The notes under the pieces were generated by a model, which saw only the letters and a program-made list of their open reading frames with translations, made no database searches and had not been told where the DNA came from. Below, piece by piece: positions 15,714-24,383 of a DNA stretch of 40,676 nucleotides (positions within the stretch are counted from its first letter, which is position 1; every line of letters begins with the position of its first letter). The stretch is taken from positions 1 to 40,676 of the forward strand of contig JAEEZS010000026.1 of the NCBI GenBank assembly GCA_016291905.1, given 5' to 3'. A program made the translations under genes and the position numbers. This stretch comes from Bacteroidaceae bacterium (GTDB taxonomy: Bacteria > Bacteroidota > Bacteroidia > Bacteroidales > Bacteroidaceae).

Positions 15714-17378
15714 ATGAAAAGAAGTAAGCGCAGTTTCCTTGTGAAAATGGCCCTGCTGGTGATGGTGACAGTCGGTCTTTCGTCGTGCCGTCGTACCGAC
15801 GTCCACGACGCCCTTGTCCGTGCCGAAGCCCTCATGGAGTCCGACCCCCACGCCGCCCGCGCCGTGCTGGACAGCCTCAATCTTCAATCTTCAATTTTCA
15901 ATTTTCAATCTAGAGATGCTGCCCTCTACGCCCTCCTTCGCACGCAGGCCGACTATAAGTGCCGTGTCCGTCTCACCTCCGATTCCCTCCCCCTTATTGC
16001 CACGAGCTACTATGGCACCCGTCGCAAGACGCAGCGTGCCGCCCTCGCGCAATACTATCTCGGGTGCACCTACTCCGATATGAGCCGTGACCTGGATGCT
16101 ATCGACGCCTTTCTTCGCGCTACCACACTCTTCCCCGATACGACAAACAAGTATTATGCTTATAGCCAAAGAGATTTAGGAAAAATGTCTCTCCAACATG
16201 AGCGAGACATAGAAGCCCTAGAGGCTTTTCGGCATTATCGCTTTTCAGATATCTGCCGTTCCGATTCCGTCAACGTGGGTTGGGCTGACTGGTATATGGG
16301 AAAGGCCTATCTTTATTTGGAGCAGTCCGAACAGGCTGAAGCGTACCTCCTGCGTGTGATTGTCAATCCGTATCTGAGTAAGGAACTTCATGCCAATGCC
16401 CGTTTTCAGTTAGCTAAACTGAATGCCTATTTAAAGGAAAACTATGCAAAAGCAGGGGAATACATTAACAGCTATATAGCAGGGTATAAACAAAAGGAGA
16501 ATATCGGCGCAGCCTATCATATTAAAGCTGACATTCTTTTGCATGAGAACAAACTGGATTCGGCCTTTTATTATAATAAAAAGGTATTGGCATATAAGCA
16601 AGACGCCCGCGCCTATTGTGAAACCTACAAAAGCCTTACAGAACTCTCAGTAACCCTTAACCAGACAGATTCGTTAGATGTTTATTTTCAGCAATACATG
16701 GCTTTTGCTGATTCCGTTAACCAAATCCGCAGGGACAAGGAGATTAGCGACATTGAAAACAACCATGTGGTGGAACTCCACGACCGCGAACTGGCCGTGC
16801 AACGCTCTCGTCTTTACTGGACATGGGGTATTCTGTTTTTCTTCTTGGTGTTCATTGCCTCTATTATCATTCTTCTTAACGACCGCCGACGCAAAACCGA
16901 AAAACTGAAATACGAAGAAGCCCTGAATGCCATCAAGCAACGATACATTGCTCAAACAGTTCTCACTTCGCCGGGTGGTAGTTTGCCCGCTTCGCCTCCA
17001 ATAGCTGTTCAGAAAGAACGCATAGCTATCTACCAGAAACGGTATGAGTCCAGTGAATGGAAACGCTATTTCAATAAACACCTGTCAGAAATTAAAAGTG
17101 GAATGTTTATGCCCGCTGCTGAAGCCACCCAGTTCGAACAATATCTAAGCGATCTCTTTGTAGATATGTTGTTAGATATGTTCAGGGACAACGAAGGTCT
17201 CACTGACCAAGAGGCGCAACTATGTGCCATGATGTTACTAGGTTTTAAGGCAAATCAGATAGCTTACGTTTGCCGTATTTCTGCCGATGCTGTCTATATG
17301 CGTCGCAGCCGGTTAAAGAAACGCTTGGCCAGTATTTGGAGTGATTTCGTGTTTCCCGTCTCTTCCCCCAAGCCTTAA
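15714..17378 (+). CDS. Membrane-anchored TPR regulator with C-terminal HTH (locus A)
   Basis: 554 residues. A lipoprotein-type N-terminus (lipobox LSSC, Cys about 25) is followed by TPR-like helices (about 30-365). One transmembrane segment (YWTWGILFFFLVFIASIIILL, about 369-388) and a basic, coiled linker lead to a C-terminal HTH (LTDQEAQLCAMMLLGF.. VYMRRSRLKKRL). The layout resembles Bacteroidales membrane regulators that sense outside and bind DNA inside. Residues about 56-66 (NLQSSIF NFQS) come from five TTCAATC-type heptamers inserted in the frame. The in-frame ATG 15627 lies upstream of the promoter and is rejected. Its paralogue at 33616-35286 also precedes a DUF3244 gene and peptidases, so both probably control them. 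Confidence 0.8.
   Translation: MKRSKRSFLVKMALLVMVTVGLSSCRRTDVHDALVRAEALMESDPHAARAVLDSLNLQSSIFNFQSRDAALYALLRTQADYKCRVRLTSDSLPLIATSYYGTRRKTQRAALAQYYLGCTYSDMSRDLDAIDAFLRATTLFPDTTNKYYAYSQRDLGKMSLQHERDIEALEAFRHYRFSDICRSDSVNVGWADWYMGKAYLYLEQSEQAEAYLLRVIVNPYLSKELHANARFQLAKLNAYLKENYAKAGEYINSYIAGYKQKENIGAAYHIKADILLHENKLDSAFYYNKKVLAYKQDARAYCETYKSLTELSVTLNQTDSLDVYFQQYMAFADSVNQIRRDKEISDIENNHVVELHDRELAVQRSRLYWTWGILFFFLVFIASIIILLNDRRRKTEKLKYEEALNAIKQRYIAQTVLTSPGGSLPASPPIAVQKERIAIYQKRYESSEWKRYFNKHLSEIKSGMFMPAAEATQFEQYLSDLFVDMLLDMFRDNEGLTDQEAQLCAMMLLGFKANQIAYVCRISADAVYMRRSRLKKRLASIWSDFVFPVSSPKP
15876..15910. repeat. Heptanucleotide array inside regulator A coding region (5 units)
   Basis: CTCAATC, TTCAATC, TTCAATT, TTCAATT, TTCAATC. 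Read in frame it gives the 7-residue period NLQSSIF/NFQS. The array has the same size and codon position in regulator B (33772-33806). Confidence 0.9.
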
Positions 17379-17409
17379 TCATCCCCGTCCTCTGCTCCAG
17401 AATACCCTC

Positions 17410-17455
17410 ATTTTGCCTCCTTTGGCAAAATGTTGGATTTTTGTTAGATTTTTTT
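17410..17455 (+). terminator. Probable terminator of regulator A
   Basis: ATTTTGCC (17410-17417) pairs with GGCAAAAT (17424-17431) around TCCTTT, followed after a few bases by T-rich sequence (ATTTTTG, ATTTTTTT). Confidence 0.55.
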
Positions 17456-17479
17456 CATGGATTTTTGTTCTTCTCCTTC

Positions 17480-17487
17480 TATTTTTG
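17480..17487 (+). promoter_or_regulatory. Putative -7 box of the DUF3244/C25/C10 gene string (locus A)
   Basis: TATTTTTG fits TAnnTTTG, with a leader of about 30 nt to ATG 17520. No -33 TTTG at normal spacing is seen, which would suit an activator-dependent promoter. Confidence 0.4.
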
Positions 17488-17519
17488 TGCCCAAATTATA
17501 AACCTTAAACAATCAAATC

Positions 17520-17897
17520 ATGAAAAAAGTATTTTTTATCTGCGTCCTTTTTCTATCTGTTTGGGGAAATGCTTTTGCACAAACAGGTAATAGTAACATT
17601 CGGCTTGAGCCATTAGACTCTCTTAGTTATGGAGATCCACGTTCCATTATCGAAATGCCAACCGCCATTCTTAATGGTTCAGTCCTGACCATTGATTTTT
17701 CAGAACCCACCGCTTCGCAAGTCATTATCAGTGACCAAAGCACCAATGCCGTTGTCTATTCTGATAGTTTTTCGTCCACACTTCAGATTATAATTGATTT
17801 GGAAGACGAGAACATTGGCGAAGGAAACTACGTGCTCCGCATCTATGCCTTTGGCAAATGGTGGTGGGGAGAATATGTTCTTGATGAGGAAAACTAA
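17520..17897 (+). CDS. DUF3244-type small exported protein (locus A)
   Basis: 125 residues with a signal peptide cleaved about FAQ-TG. The mature part is a short beta-sandwich-like protein: LNGSVLTIDFSEPTASQVIISD, NAVVYSDSF and the C-terminal GNYVLRIYAFGKWWWGEYVL. The YxLxIxAFGxWWxGE ending is shared with the DUF3244 protein at 35425-35784 and with a relic at 38221-38331. Function unknown. In both loci it directly follows the TPR-HTH regulator and precedes peptidase genes, so it may be a marker substrate, sensor ligand or structural partner of that regulon; this is inference. Confidence 0.75.
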   Translation: MKKVFFICVLFLSVWGNAFAQTGNSNIRLEPLDSLSYGDPRSIIEMPTAILNGSVLTIDFSEPTASQVIISDQSTNAVVYSDSFSSTLQIIIDLEDENIGEGNYVLRIYAFGKWWWGEYVLDEEN

Positions 17898-17932
17898 TCA
17901 GCGATTCAATAAACACTAAAAAAAAGTAAGCT

Positions 17933-19180
17933 ATGAAAAAGAGATTTAACTTATTTGTTGTTGCAGCACTCTTTTTTTCCATTGCAAACGCTCAGTTAAT
18001 CGTTGATGAATCGGGCAATGTTGCTGTTGGCTACAACGGGACATCAACTTTGGTTTCTGATCTTTCGGTTAATTCTGTAGGATTAAGTTCTGCAACCACC
18101 CATATCAAATCAATAGATAAAACGTATGGTATGTATGTGGATGAGTCCATCCCAGCCTATGCACCTCCTACTCCAGCAAAAGGATTGGAAAGTCCTCCCA
18201 TATATTACCAATATGGCGTATATTCTAAAACTAGTCCTATTGAATATAGTTATGCTTATGGCGTTTATGGGAAAAGCACTGTTTCATCAGCACTTTCATT
18301 AGGCCGGAACTATGGTCTGTATGGTATAGCTGGGAATGCTCAGCAAGGCTGTAACTATGGTGTCTTTGGCTTATTGTCGGGCAGCCGTAATGGTGCAGGT
18401 GTTTATGGTTCTTCTTCTTCAAATGACGAAGGAGCAGTTGTTCCTGGACGATATGCTGGCTATTTCAATGGAAATGTACTTGTCAATGGTTCAATTACAG
18501 GTACGATGTCAATGAGTTCGGACTATCGTTTGAAGGAAAACATCAAAAGTCTGTCCGAAACCCAACCCTATTCACTTCTAACGATTATGCAGATGAACCC
18601 CATTGAGTATAACTACAAACAGCGTATTTTAGGATATGATTGGGATGGTAATCCTCAATACATGTACACAGATGATAATCCCACTTATAATCACAAACAT
18701 TTTGGCCTGATTGCTCAAGAAGTACAGGAATTATTCCCTAACCTTATTTATGAAGGTGCGGCAGGCGACGGCTACCTTTCTGTGGCATACGTTGAGCTTG
18801 TCCCCGTGCTAATCCGTGCCATTCAGGAGCTGAATGCCAAGTTGGATGAGACTCGCAAAGTGGCAGGCATGGGTGACGAGAACGCCACCCCTGTGGAGGC
18901 GGTTTCCATGCGCGGCGTGACGACCGAGCTGTTCCAAAACACTCCCAATCCCTTTACGGAGAATACGGTTATTCCGTGTACGGTGGCCGAAAGCGTCGGG
19001 GTAGCCATGCTCTACATTTACGACCTCAATGGCAAGCAGATTAACCAATTCCTCGTCGAGGGTCGTGGAAAAACTTCAGTCACCATCGCAGGCAGCAGCC
19101 TTGAAGCAGGAATGTACCTCTACTCCCTCATTGCCGATGGGAAAGTGATTGATACGAAGCGCATGATTTTGACAAAGTAG
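17933..19180 (+). CDS. Exported protein with tail-fibre chaperone (S74-like) domain and T9SS sorting tail
   Basis: 415 residues with a signal peptide (ends about SIANAQ). Residues about 60-190 are Gly/Tyr-rich repeats (YGVYSKTSP, YGVYGKSTV, YGLYGIAG, YGVFGLLSG) typical of trimeric fibre shafts. At about 197-305 comes an intramolecular chaperone of endosialidase type (SSDYRLKENIKSL, MNPIEYNYK, HFGLIAQEVQELFP, VAYVELVPVLIRAIQELN). The last 80 residues form a type A T9SS C-terminal domain (LFQNTPNPFTENTVIP, YIYDLNGKQI, GMYLYSLIADGKVIDTKRM). Such a protein should trimerise, be exported by T9SS and be displayed or released, perhaps as an adhesin. The gene lies 35 nt after DUF3244 and 48 nt before the C25 peptidase. 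Confidence 0.83.
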   Translation: MKKRFNLFVVAALFFSIANAQLIVDESGNVAVGYNGTSTLVSDLSVNSVGLSSATTHIKSIDKTYGMYVDESIPAYAPPTPAKGLESPPIYYQYGVYSKTSPIEYSYAYGVYGKSTVSSALSLGRNYGLYGIAGNAQQGCNYGVFGLLSGSRNGAGVYGSSSSNDEGAVVPGRYAGYFNGNVLVNGSITGTMSMSSDYRLKENIKSLSETQPYSLLTIMQMNPIEYNYKQRILGYDWDGNPQYMYTDDNPTYNHKHFGLIAQEVQELFPNLIYEGAAGDGYLSVAYVELVPVLIRAIQELNAKLDETRKVAGMGDENATPVEAVSMRGVTTELFQNTPNPFTENTVIPCTVAESVGVAMLYIYDLNGKQINQFLVEGRGKTSVTIAGSSLEAGMYLYSLIADGKVIDTKRMILTK

Positions 19181-19228
19181 CCCTCTTTATCATATCCCAT
19201 AATAACCAAATAAACAATTGTGTGACAC

Positions 19229-20776
19229 ATGAAAAAAAGAATATTTCTTCTCTTTTTTCTTCTGTTTGTCTTCTTAGACTTCTCTTCTGCTCAAAATGTT
19301 GAAAAAGAGATAACTCTTGATTCTTCTATTTTTGATATTGATATCAGATTATTTGACGAATACCTTGCTGAGCATCCCGAATATTTGTTGAAAAGGAATG
19401 CTGAAAGCACAAGAGATTTTAGGCATTCAAACGTCTTGCGTTATACCCCCCAAAATGACACATTACCCTATTTTATGGTAATAGCTGATCATTTGGTATA
19501 CGACTCATTGCGCAACGAACTGCAAAAGTATTCAGAAGACATTCATACCATTTATGGATACGGCATTCTTGTTGACACGGTGGCCAACGGATCACCAATA
19601 CAAATCAAAGATTTGATAAAAACTTATTATGACAGCCTATCTATAAATGGGGTCTTATTTGTAGGAGATATAGCAGAAGCCTATTTCGAGACACAAAATG
19701 ACCATAATAGTATTGGCAATTATCAGGTATGGCCATGTGATTTATATTATATGGACATGGATGGTGTATGGGCAGATACACTTCAAAATGGCATTTTTGA
19801 TTCCCATTCGGGTAATTGTGTTCCAGAGATTAATTTTGGACGTATAAGTACAAAAGGAATGACAGAATTAGAAGAAAATGATTCACAAAAATTCAAGGCA
19901 TTAAAAAAATGGTTTGAGAATGTTCATTCTTACTGGTGGAACGCCTCATTTCAAAGCGAAACCAAATCATTAAGGTATACAGATCAGGATTGGGTTAACA
20001 GCATCAACATAAATACTCCCGAATTCCTAAAAATATCGGGAAGGGTAAATACAGATTCTATCAGCTACGGAGGTAGTGATTTCTCAAAAGATGACTATCT
20101 GCAAAGAATTATGTCCAATAACTACCGCTTTACTCAATTAGCATCTCATTCCACTTCTGTAATTCATCGGTTTTCCAATAATGAGGATATTTATGCATGG
20201 GAGATTCTGGATGCTAGTTCCAGTAATTTAGGCTATAATTTATTTTGCTGTTCCGCCTGCAATTGGGAAGCTCCAAGCATAAGTGGTTACATGGGAGGTT
20301 CCTATTTATTTAATAATAAGAAAACAATTGTAGTTGTCGGAACGACAAAAATCGGGTCTATGGAGCAAATGGACAAGTTCTACAAATCTTTTGGAAACAA
20401 AATAAGCATAGGACTGTCAATGAAGAAATGGTGGGAGAGTATTTTTAATACCAATTATTCAACAAACACGCGTATATGGTGGTTTTATGGAATGACGCTT
20501 TTAGGAGATCCAAACTTCTATTTGCGACATGAGGTAACTGACTATTGTTGTGAAAATTTAGTTGTAAACTCATTCCCGCAAAATGATTTTTCCAATCTGG
20601 TCATGAAAAAGGCTGTTAATTCCATAACAATTTCCGGAAACTATGTTATTCCTCATGGCGTTCATGTAATAGAAGATGCTCCTAAAATCAAGATACAAGG
20701 TCGTTTTGTCTGTCCTCAAGGTGCTTCATTTGAAACCAGAAGTGAGGGTTGCGAGATTTTTAGCCGTTCCAAATAG
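19229..20776 (+). CDS. C25 (gingipain-like) cysteine peptidase
   Basis: 515 residues with a signal peptide (LDFSSAQ). The core at about 80-420 fits peptidase C25: GVLFVGDIAEAYFE, a YYMDMDGVWAD acidic strand, FGRIS, catalytic His region QLASHSTSVIHRF (His307, His313), and NLFCCSACNWEA followed by KKTIVVVGTTKIGSM; LLGDPNFYL closes the domain. The C-terminal beta region (ITISGNYVIPHGVHVIEDA) is common in exported Bacteroidota proteins. There is no T9SS tail of the usual type. The RgpB-type nucleophile context 'CFAEA' is replaced by a Gly-rich stretch; the candidate Cys residues are 340, 341 and 344. Activity is therefore likely but unproven. Confidence 0.75.
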   Translation: MKKRIFLLFFLLFVFLDFSSAQNVEKEITLDSSIFDIDIRLFDEYLAEHPEYLLKRNAESTRDFRHSNVLRYTPQNDTLPYFMVIADHLVYDSLRNELQKYSEDIHTIYGYGILVDTVANGSPIQIKDLIKTYYDSLSINGVLFVGDIAEAYFETQNDHNSIGNYQVWPCDLYYMDMDGVWADTLQNGIFDSHSGNCVPEINFGRISTKGMTELEENDSQKFKALKKWFENVHSYWWNASFQSETKSLRYTDQDWVNSININTPEFLKISGRVNTDSISYGGSDFSKDDYLQRIMSNNYRFTQLASHSTSVIHRFSNNEDIYAWEILDASSSNLGYNLFCCSACNWEAPSISGYMGGSYLFNNKKTIVVVGTTKIGSMEQMDKFYKSFGNKISIGLSMKKWWESIFNTNYSTNTRIWWFYGMTLLGDPNFYLRHEVTDYCCENLVVNSFPQNDFSNLVMKKAVNSITISGNYVIPHGVHVIEDAPKIKIQGRFVCPQGASFETRSEGCEIFSRSK

Positions 20777-20793
20777 GTTAGAGTAGCCGTATA

Positions 20794-21075
20794 ATGATAA
20801 ATATAAAGAGAATAAGCGTAAATCTGATTGCTTTGGTTTTCTGTCTTTCAGCATGTTCTGCCAGAGTCGAGAGGTCTTTTCCAACGGGCACGATGTGGCA
20901 AGAAGAAATCTAAACAGATGTGGGTAGAGTATATGAGCACAACATTCTACCAACAATTATCTATGTTGGAGAGGACACACTTATAAACCGTTATATCTAT
21001 AAACGTATATGGGCGGATGGAAAGCGTAGGGGAATGAAGATTCCCGAAGAAGGAAAGAAGGTGATGGTAAAATAA
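20794..21075 (+). pseudogene. Small lipoprotein gene with an in-frame stop
   Basis: ATG 20794 begins a 94-codon frame with a lipoprotein signal (LIALVFCLSAC) that is interrupted only by TAA at 20911-20913. It continues as TDVGRVYEHNILPTIIYVGED.. to ..EEGKKVMVK and TAA 21073-21075. It lies 17 nt behind the C25 peptidase, the position occupied by lipoprotein genes after the C10 peptidases, so it may once have encoded the C25 partner. I do not recognise the family. A sequencing error at the stop would restore a 93-residue protein. Confidence 0.6.
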
Positions 21076-21098
21076 CGCGGCATACCAATAAACTCACC

Positions 21099-21135
21099 CT
21101 ATGAGAGACCGCGGTTCGCTTGCAGTTTCTCATAG
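21099..21135. other. Inverted repeat upstream of C10 peptidase A
   Basis: CTATGAGA (21099-21106) and TCTCATAG (21128-21135) form an 8-bp perfect stem with a 21-nt loop in the gap before ATG 21225. It could be a weak terminator or a regulatory hairpin; no T tract follows. Confidence 0.4.
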
Positions 21136-21224
21136 AGCATAGAGTGAATCGTTTCCCTCTCTGTTTATAGCGACATCAGAAAGAAGTATAAAAAACGGAA
21201 AAACCATCTAAAGTAATTACAATT

Positions 21225-22712
21225 ATGAAAAAATGTGTTATCTTTGCAGCAACTCTTTTGCTGTTAGTTATGGTTTCCTGCAATCAGGAAATACAGAATC
21301 CAGCTGAGCTGTTTTCAGTAGTAAATGAAAATACTCGGGCAGAGAAAGATCCATTAGATGAGATTGATTTTTCGGCTTTGGATACGGTGTTTTTTGTCAC
21401 TGATAAAGATGTTGAAGCCTACCTTTATTTCAAAGAATTGTTGGCGAAGGGACGTGGGCAGGAGTTCGTCATTCGTGATATTATTCCGATGGGTCTAAAT
21501 AATGAGGTGACACTCGCTTATCTGTTGGTCTATGGCCAGGGGTGGGAAATAATCGCTGCCGACAAACGTGCTCCTGTCGTACTCGGAGGAGATCCGATAT
21601 TGACACTTCCCTCTAAAGAACTTCCTTCGGAAATAACAGCTTGGATTGAAACTTTGGAATATGATGTCCTTTATCTCCGGTCTTTTAACGGTCGACCTGA
21701 TGTGGCCAATGATGAAACATGGGGCAAAATGTTGGGAAGCATTGACTTTTGGAAATCTGTGAATGCAGAAACAGAATATGTGGAGAAAAAAACTAACACG
21801 ACAAGGGTTGCTCCAGATGATAATCCCAAATACATCCCACCAGGACATTGGGAATTGGAATCTACGGATGAATATACGGAGGTGCTTGAAAGCGTAGGAC
21901 CTTTGGTTACTGTTAATTTTCATCAAAACGCACCTTTTAACAATTGCTGTCCTTATGCTTATCCCTATACTACGGGAAGAGCTGTGGCTGGATGTACTGC
22001 TGTTGCAGGTGCCCAGATGGCACATTATTTACACTTTTATATTGGGCGCCCTCTTCTTGCTCCGACTAATGGTTATTGTAACACAAACGCATACAAGTTG
22101 GAGAATGGCATCTATGTTAAAGACCATGAAGCTTATTTAGGTATAAATGTTTCCTATTCTGATCAATCTTCAACAATATGGAGTAGTATGGCCAACTATA
22201 GTCCGTTGGCCTCATACTTGATAGCAGATATTGGAAAACGCATTTTTACGGATTATGGGTACGATGGATCTGGTGCAAATTTAGGCAATTTAGTTGCATG
22301 GTATTTTATTGACAATGGAGTTATGTGCAGGGATTCAACGTATGACTCTGGAATCGTTACCGCCAGTATTTGTGATGATATGCCTGTTATTCTGGGCGCA
22401 TCAGCAAATTTCAATGGTCAATCTGTAGGACATGCTTTTATCGCAGACGGGTGGCGAAAGTGCCGTATCAGAACGGAAAACACCTATGTATGGGTATGGG
22501 ACGAACCAAGCAATATTATGCCTCCAGCATCCATCAATACCGTAATTACTTATGGTCCGATATTCCAGCAGCTTCATATGAACTGGGGTTGGGGAGCGCA
22601 GTATAACGGTGATACTTCTTGGTATGCACCGACAGGCAACTGGATACCCGATGGTAGAAATTTTAACTTGTCCCGAAGTATGGTTTGGGGCTTTGAATTG
22701 TTCGATGAATAA
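21225..22712 (+). CDS. C10 cysteine peptidase lipoprotein (interpain/SpeB-like), locus A
   Basis: 495 residues. Lipobox MVSC (Cys19), then a propeptide of the Spi/C10 inhibitory type (about 55-120: DVEAYLYFKELL, IIPMGLNNEVTLAYLL, GWEIIAADKRAP). The catalytic domain has the oxyanion Gln in FHQNAPFN (Gln234), nucleophile VAGCTAVAGAQ (Cys257), GHAFIADGW (His403) and MNWGWG (Asn453, Trp454, Trp456), so it should be active. It is expected as a surface- or periplasm-anchored zymogen cleaved by self-processing. The paralogue at 35806-37281 aligns without gaps through the propeptide. A lipoprotein gene follows 33 nt downstream. Confidence 0.9.
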   Translation: MKKCVIFAATLLLLVMVSCNQEIQNPAELFSVVNENTRAEKDPLDEIDFSALDTVFFVTDKDVEAYLYFKELLAKGRGQEFVIRDIIPMGLNNEVTLAYLLVYGQGWEIIAADKRAPVVLGGDPILTLPSKELPSEITAWIETLEYDVLYLRSFNGRPDVANDETWGKMLGSIDFWKSVNAETEYVEKKTNTTRVAPDDNPKYIPPGHWELESTDEYTEVLESVGPLVTVNFHQNAPFNNCCPYAYPYTTGRAVAGCTAVAGAQMAHYLHFYIGRPLLAPTNGYCNTNAYKLENGIYVKDHEAYLGINVSYSDQSSTIWSSMANYSPLASYLIADIGKRIFTDYGYDGSGANLGNLVAWYFIDNGVMCRDSTYDSGIVTASICDDMPVILGASANFNGQSVGHAFIADGWRKCRIRTENTYVWVWDEPSNIMPPASINTVITYGPIFQQLHMNWGWGAQYNGDTSWYAPTGNWIPDGRNFNLSRSMVWGFELFDE

Positions 22713-22745
22713 TGAAAAACAATGAACCTATAAAACAATAAGACG

Positions 22746-23474
22746 ATGAAAAAGACATTTCAACTATGCTTAGCAGTTCTCTGTATGGGGCTTCTGTTAA
22801 CGTCTTGCGGCAAGAACGAAAAAGAACAAGAGTTCTTCGAGGACGAGTTTGGCCTCACACATGGGCGTAGCGCCTTTTCCGAGAACGACGATTGGGAGCT
22901 GACATGCGAGAACCTTGCGCAGCTGAGGCCGCTCCTTATTTCCAGAAAAGAGATTGCCAAACGAGCCGAAAACGTTTACTATGTGGGAGAACTCCTTTAC
23001 CAATGCTCTGATTCGTTGGGAAAGGTCTGCTTCTGGAACTGCCTAAACGAGCCCTCCTTCGACTTTATCAAAGGTGAATACCACTCTCCATTGGTTGGAC
23101 ACGAATGTACGGAAATGTTCAGACTTGAGGAGGAATACGGCTATCATTATACCCTCAAACGCTATCTCAGCGGGATAGAGAGTAAACCAGAGGAGTCGCG
23201 TCCGCTCAAAATATTCTGGAGCTATAACGAGAATAGCGGTGAGTTCTTTCTCCATTCCAGGGATCTGATAACAGAGCTTGGGACGCTGGTGCAGCTGAAT
23301 AAAGACTACCTTATTCTGAGGAGGGACGAGCCCATTTATCCCATCTCCCGCCCTGTATATCCCAATAAGGAAGGTGTTCCCACGAACGCCACATATACCC
23401 TCATGATTTATCATGCTGTGGAGAAAACCGAGGCCGACAATTGGTGGTTTACTGAGGCGAACTACACGGATTAA
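22746..23474 (+). CDS. Lipoprotein of unknown family downstream of C10 peptidase A
   Basis: 242 residues with signal and lipobox LLTSC (Cys about 21). The rest is acidic and apparently globular, with no motif I recognise. It follows the C10 peptidase by 33 nt on the same strand. The genes after the C10 peptidases of locus B (37366-38217 and 39676-40362) are also lipoproteins of similar size but without obvious sequence similarity. In Bacteroides fragilis, C10 proteases are reported to be coupled to inhibitor genes; an inhibitor role here is an inference from position only. Confidence 0.7.
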   Translation: MKKTFQLCLAVLCMGLLLTSCGKNEKEQEFFEDEFGLTHGRSAFSENDDWELTCENLAQLRPLLISRKEIAKRAENVYYVGELLYQCSDSLGKVCFWNCLNEPSFDFIKGEYHSPLVGHECTEMFRLEEEYGYHYTLKRYLSGIESKPEESRPLKIFWSYNENSGEFFLHSRDLITELGTLVQLNKDYLILRRDEPIYPISRPVYPNKEGVPTNATYTLMIYHAVEKTEADNWWFTEANYTD

Positions 23475-23494
23475 GCGCCCCCCCTTCCGACGGA

Positions 23495-23545
23495 ATGCAG
23501 AAGAGCCTCTTCATCCGCAACGGAAAAAAGGTATTGGTGAAATAA
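23495..23545 (+). pseudogene. Relic of a type IX secretion-like C-terminal tail
   Basis: A 16-codon open stretch ends in FIRNGKKVLVK, the sort of 'G(I/L)(Y/F)I..GKKVLVK' ending seen on T9SS-type and related exported proteins of Prevotella. Nothing upstream in the same frame looks like the rest of such a protein (C-run at 23479-23484). It is probably a leftover of a deleted gene. Confidence 0.4.
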
Positions 23546-23565
23546 AGAGTAAAACCTAGATTTTT

Positions 23566-23600
23566 CATAGGCTCTTCCATAACGGAGGAGCCCATAAAAA
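23566..23600. repeat. Left boundary hairpin of the AT-rich island
   Basis: GGCTCTTCC-ataac-GGAGGAGCC within CAT...CCAT. It is about 77% identical without gaps, in direct orientation, to the hairpin at 28238-28272 on the other side of the six-gene island. Confidence 0.55.
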
Positions 23601-23693
23601 AATAGGTAAAGCTCAAGGACCGTGGACTTACACGCATTTTCACTACTTCAATTCATCTTCAGAACAGTTGGATTTTTATAAATATATTACACT

Positions 23694-24356
23694 ATGTTAT
23701 ATATAAACAAGAAAATAGAAGAAAATCTGTCTGATTCCATCATAATGCAACTATCCCCTAACGCAGAGTGCTTCAACGATGGAACTACAGTTCTCTATTA
23801 TGATGACCTCTACAACTACTTGTTTGTGTATAAAGACTATTTAAAGCCCATCGACTTGGGTTTTGAAGTTATGTTATCACATCCGATTAATCATCCTCAA
23901 CTAATTCAACTTTTAAAATGCCGTCAGACCATTCTATTCATGGAAGATGATGATGAAAATGATCAGGGTTTTCATGTGTTTATGGGTATATACTCAATCC
24001 CGAAAGGCTTAAACAGCCTGCCTGCTAACAACAGCATTGTTTACCTAAAACTGGAATCGGAAACAGCAAATCTTACGATACATGTACAAAAACCGAACTA
24101 TGTATTAGATGTTATTGATCCAGTAGAGGGTTATACTGTATATCATCATAATTTTTTTTCAAATATTGAGCATGATGCAAAGAAACTTGCATATGAAGAA
24201 GTTTTGAAATGTGCGTTGGAGGATGGTGAATACTGTACAAAATTATATCGCATTTGGCCAGATAATTCAAAACACGATGTTCCTGGTATGCCAAGTATTG
24301 AGTTGATTGTCTTTAATGGGAAAGTTAAAATCACAACACTAAACCCTTTTCAATAG
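23694..24356 (+). CDS. Hypothetical protein, first gene of the AT-rich island
   Basis: 220 residues, cytoplasmic by lack of signal or membrane segments, no family recognised. It is acidic and hydrophilic with an aromatic N-terminal half (VLYYDDLYNYLFVYKDYL) and a helical stretch near 165-178. It lies 27 nt before the next gene on the same strand and has a similarly AT-rich composition, unlike the GC-rich genes elsewhere in the window, so it probably arrived with that pair. It could be an extra component or regulator of the PIN-domain module. Confidence 0.65.
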   Translation: MLYINKKIEENLSDSIIMQLSPNAECFNDGTTVLYYDDLYNYLFVYKDYLKPIDLGFEVMLSHPINHPQLIQLLKCRQTILFMEDDDENDQGFHVFMGIYSIPKGLNSLPANNSIVYLKLESETANLTIHVQKPNYVLDVIDPVEGYTVYHHNFFSNIEHDAKKLAYEEVLKCALEDGEYCTKLYRIWPDNSKHDVPGMPSIELIVFNGKVKITTLNPFQ

Positions 24357-24383
24357 ATCGAAAATAATACTAAATTATTAAAT

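Noticed and set aside
20911..20913. Recoded stop (selenocysteine or pyrrolysine) in the small lipoprotein gene
   Set aside because: The codon is TAA, which neither system uses; mutation or sequencing error is the simpler explanation.
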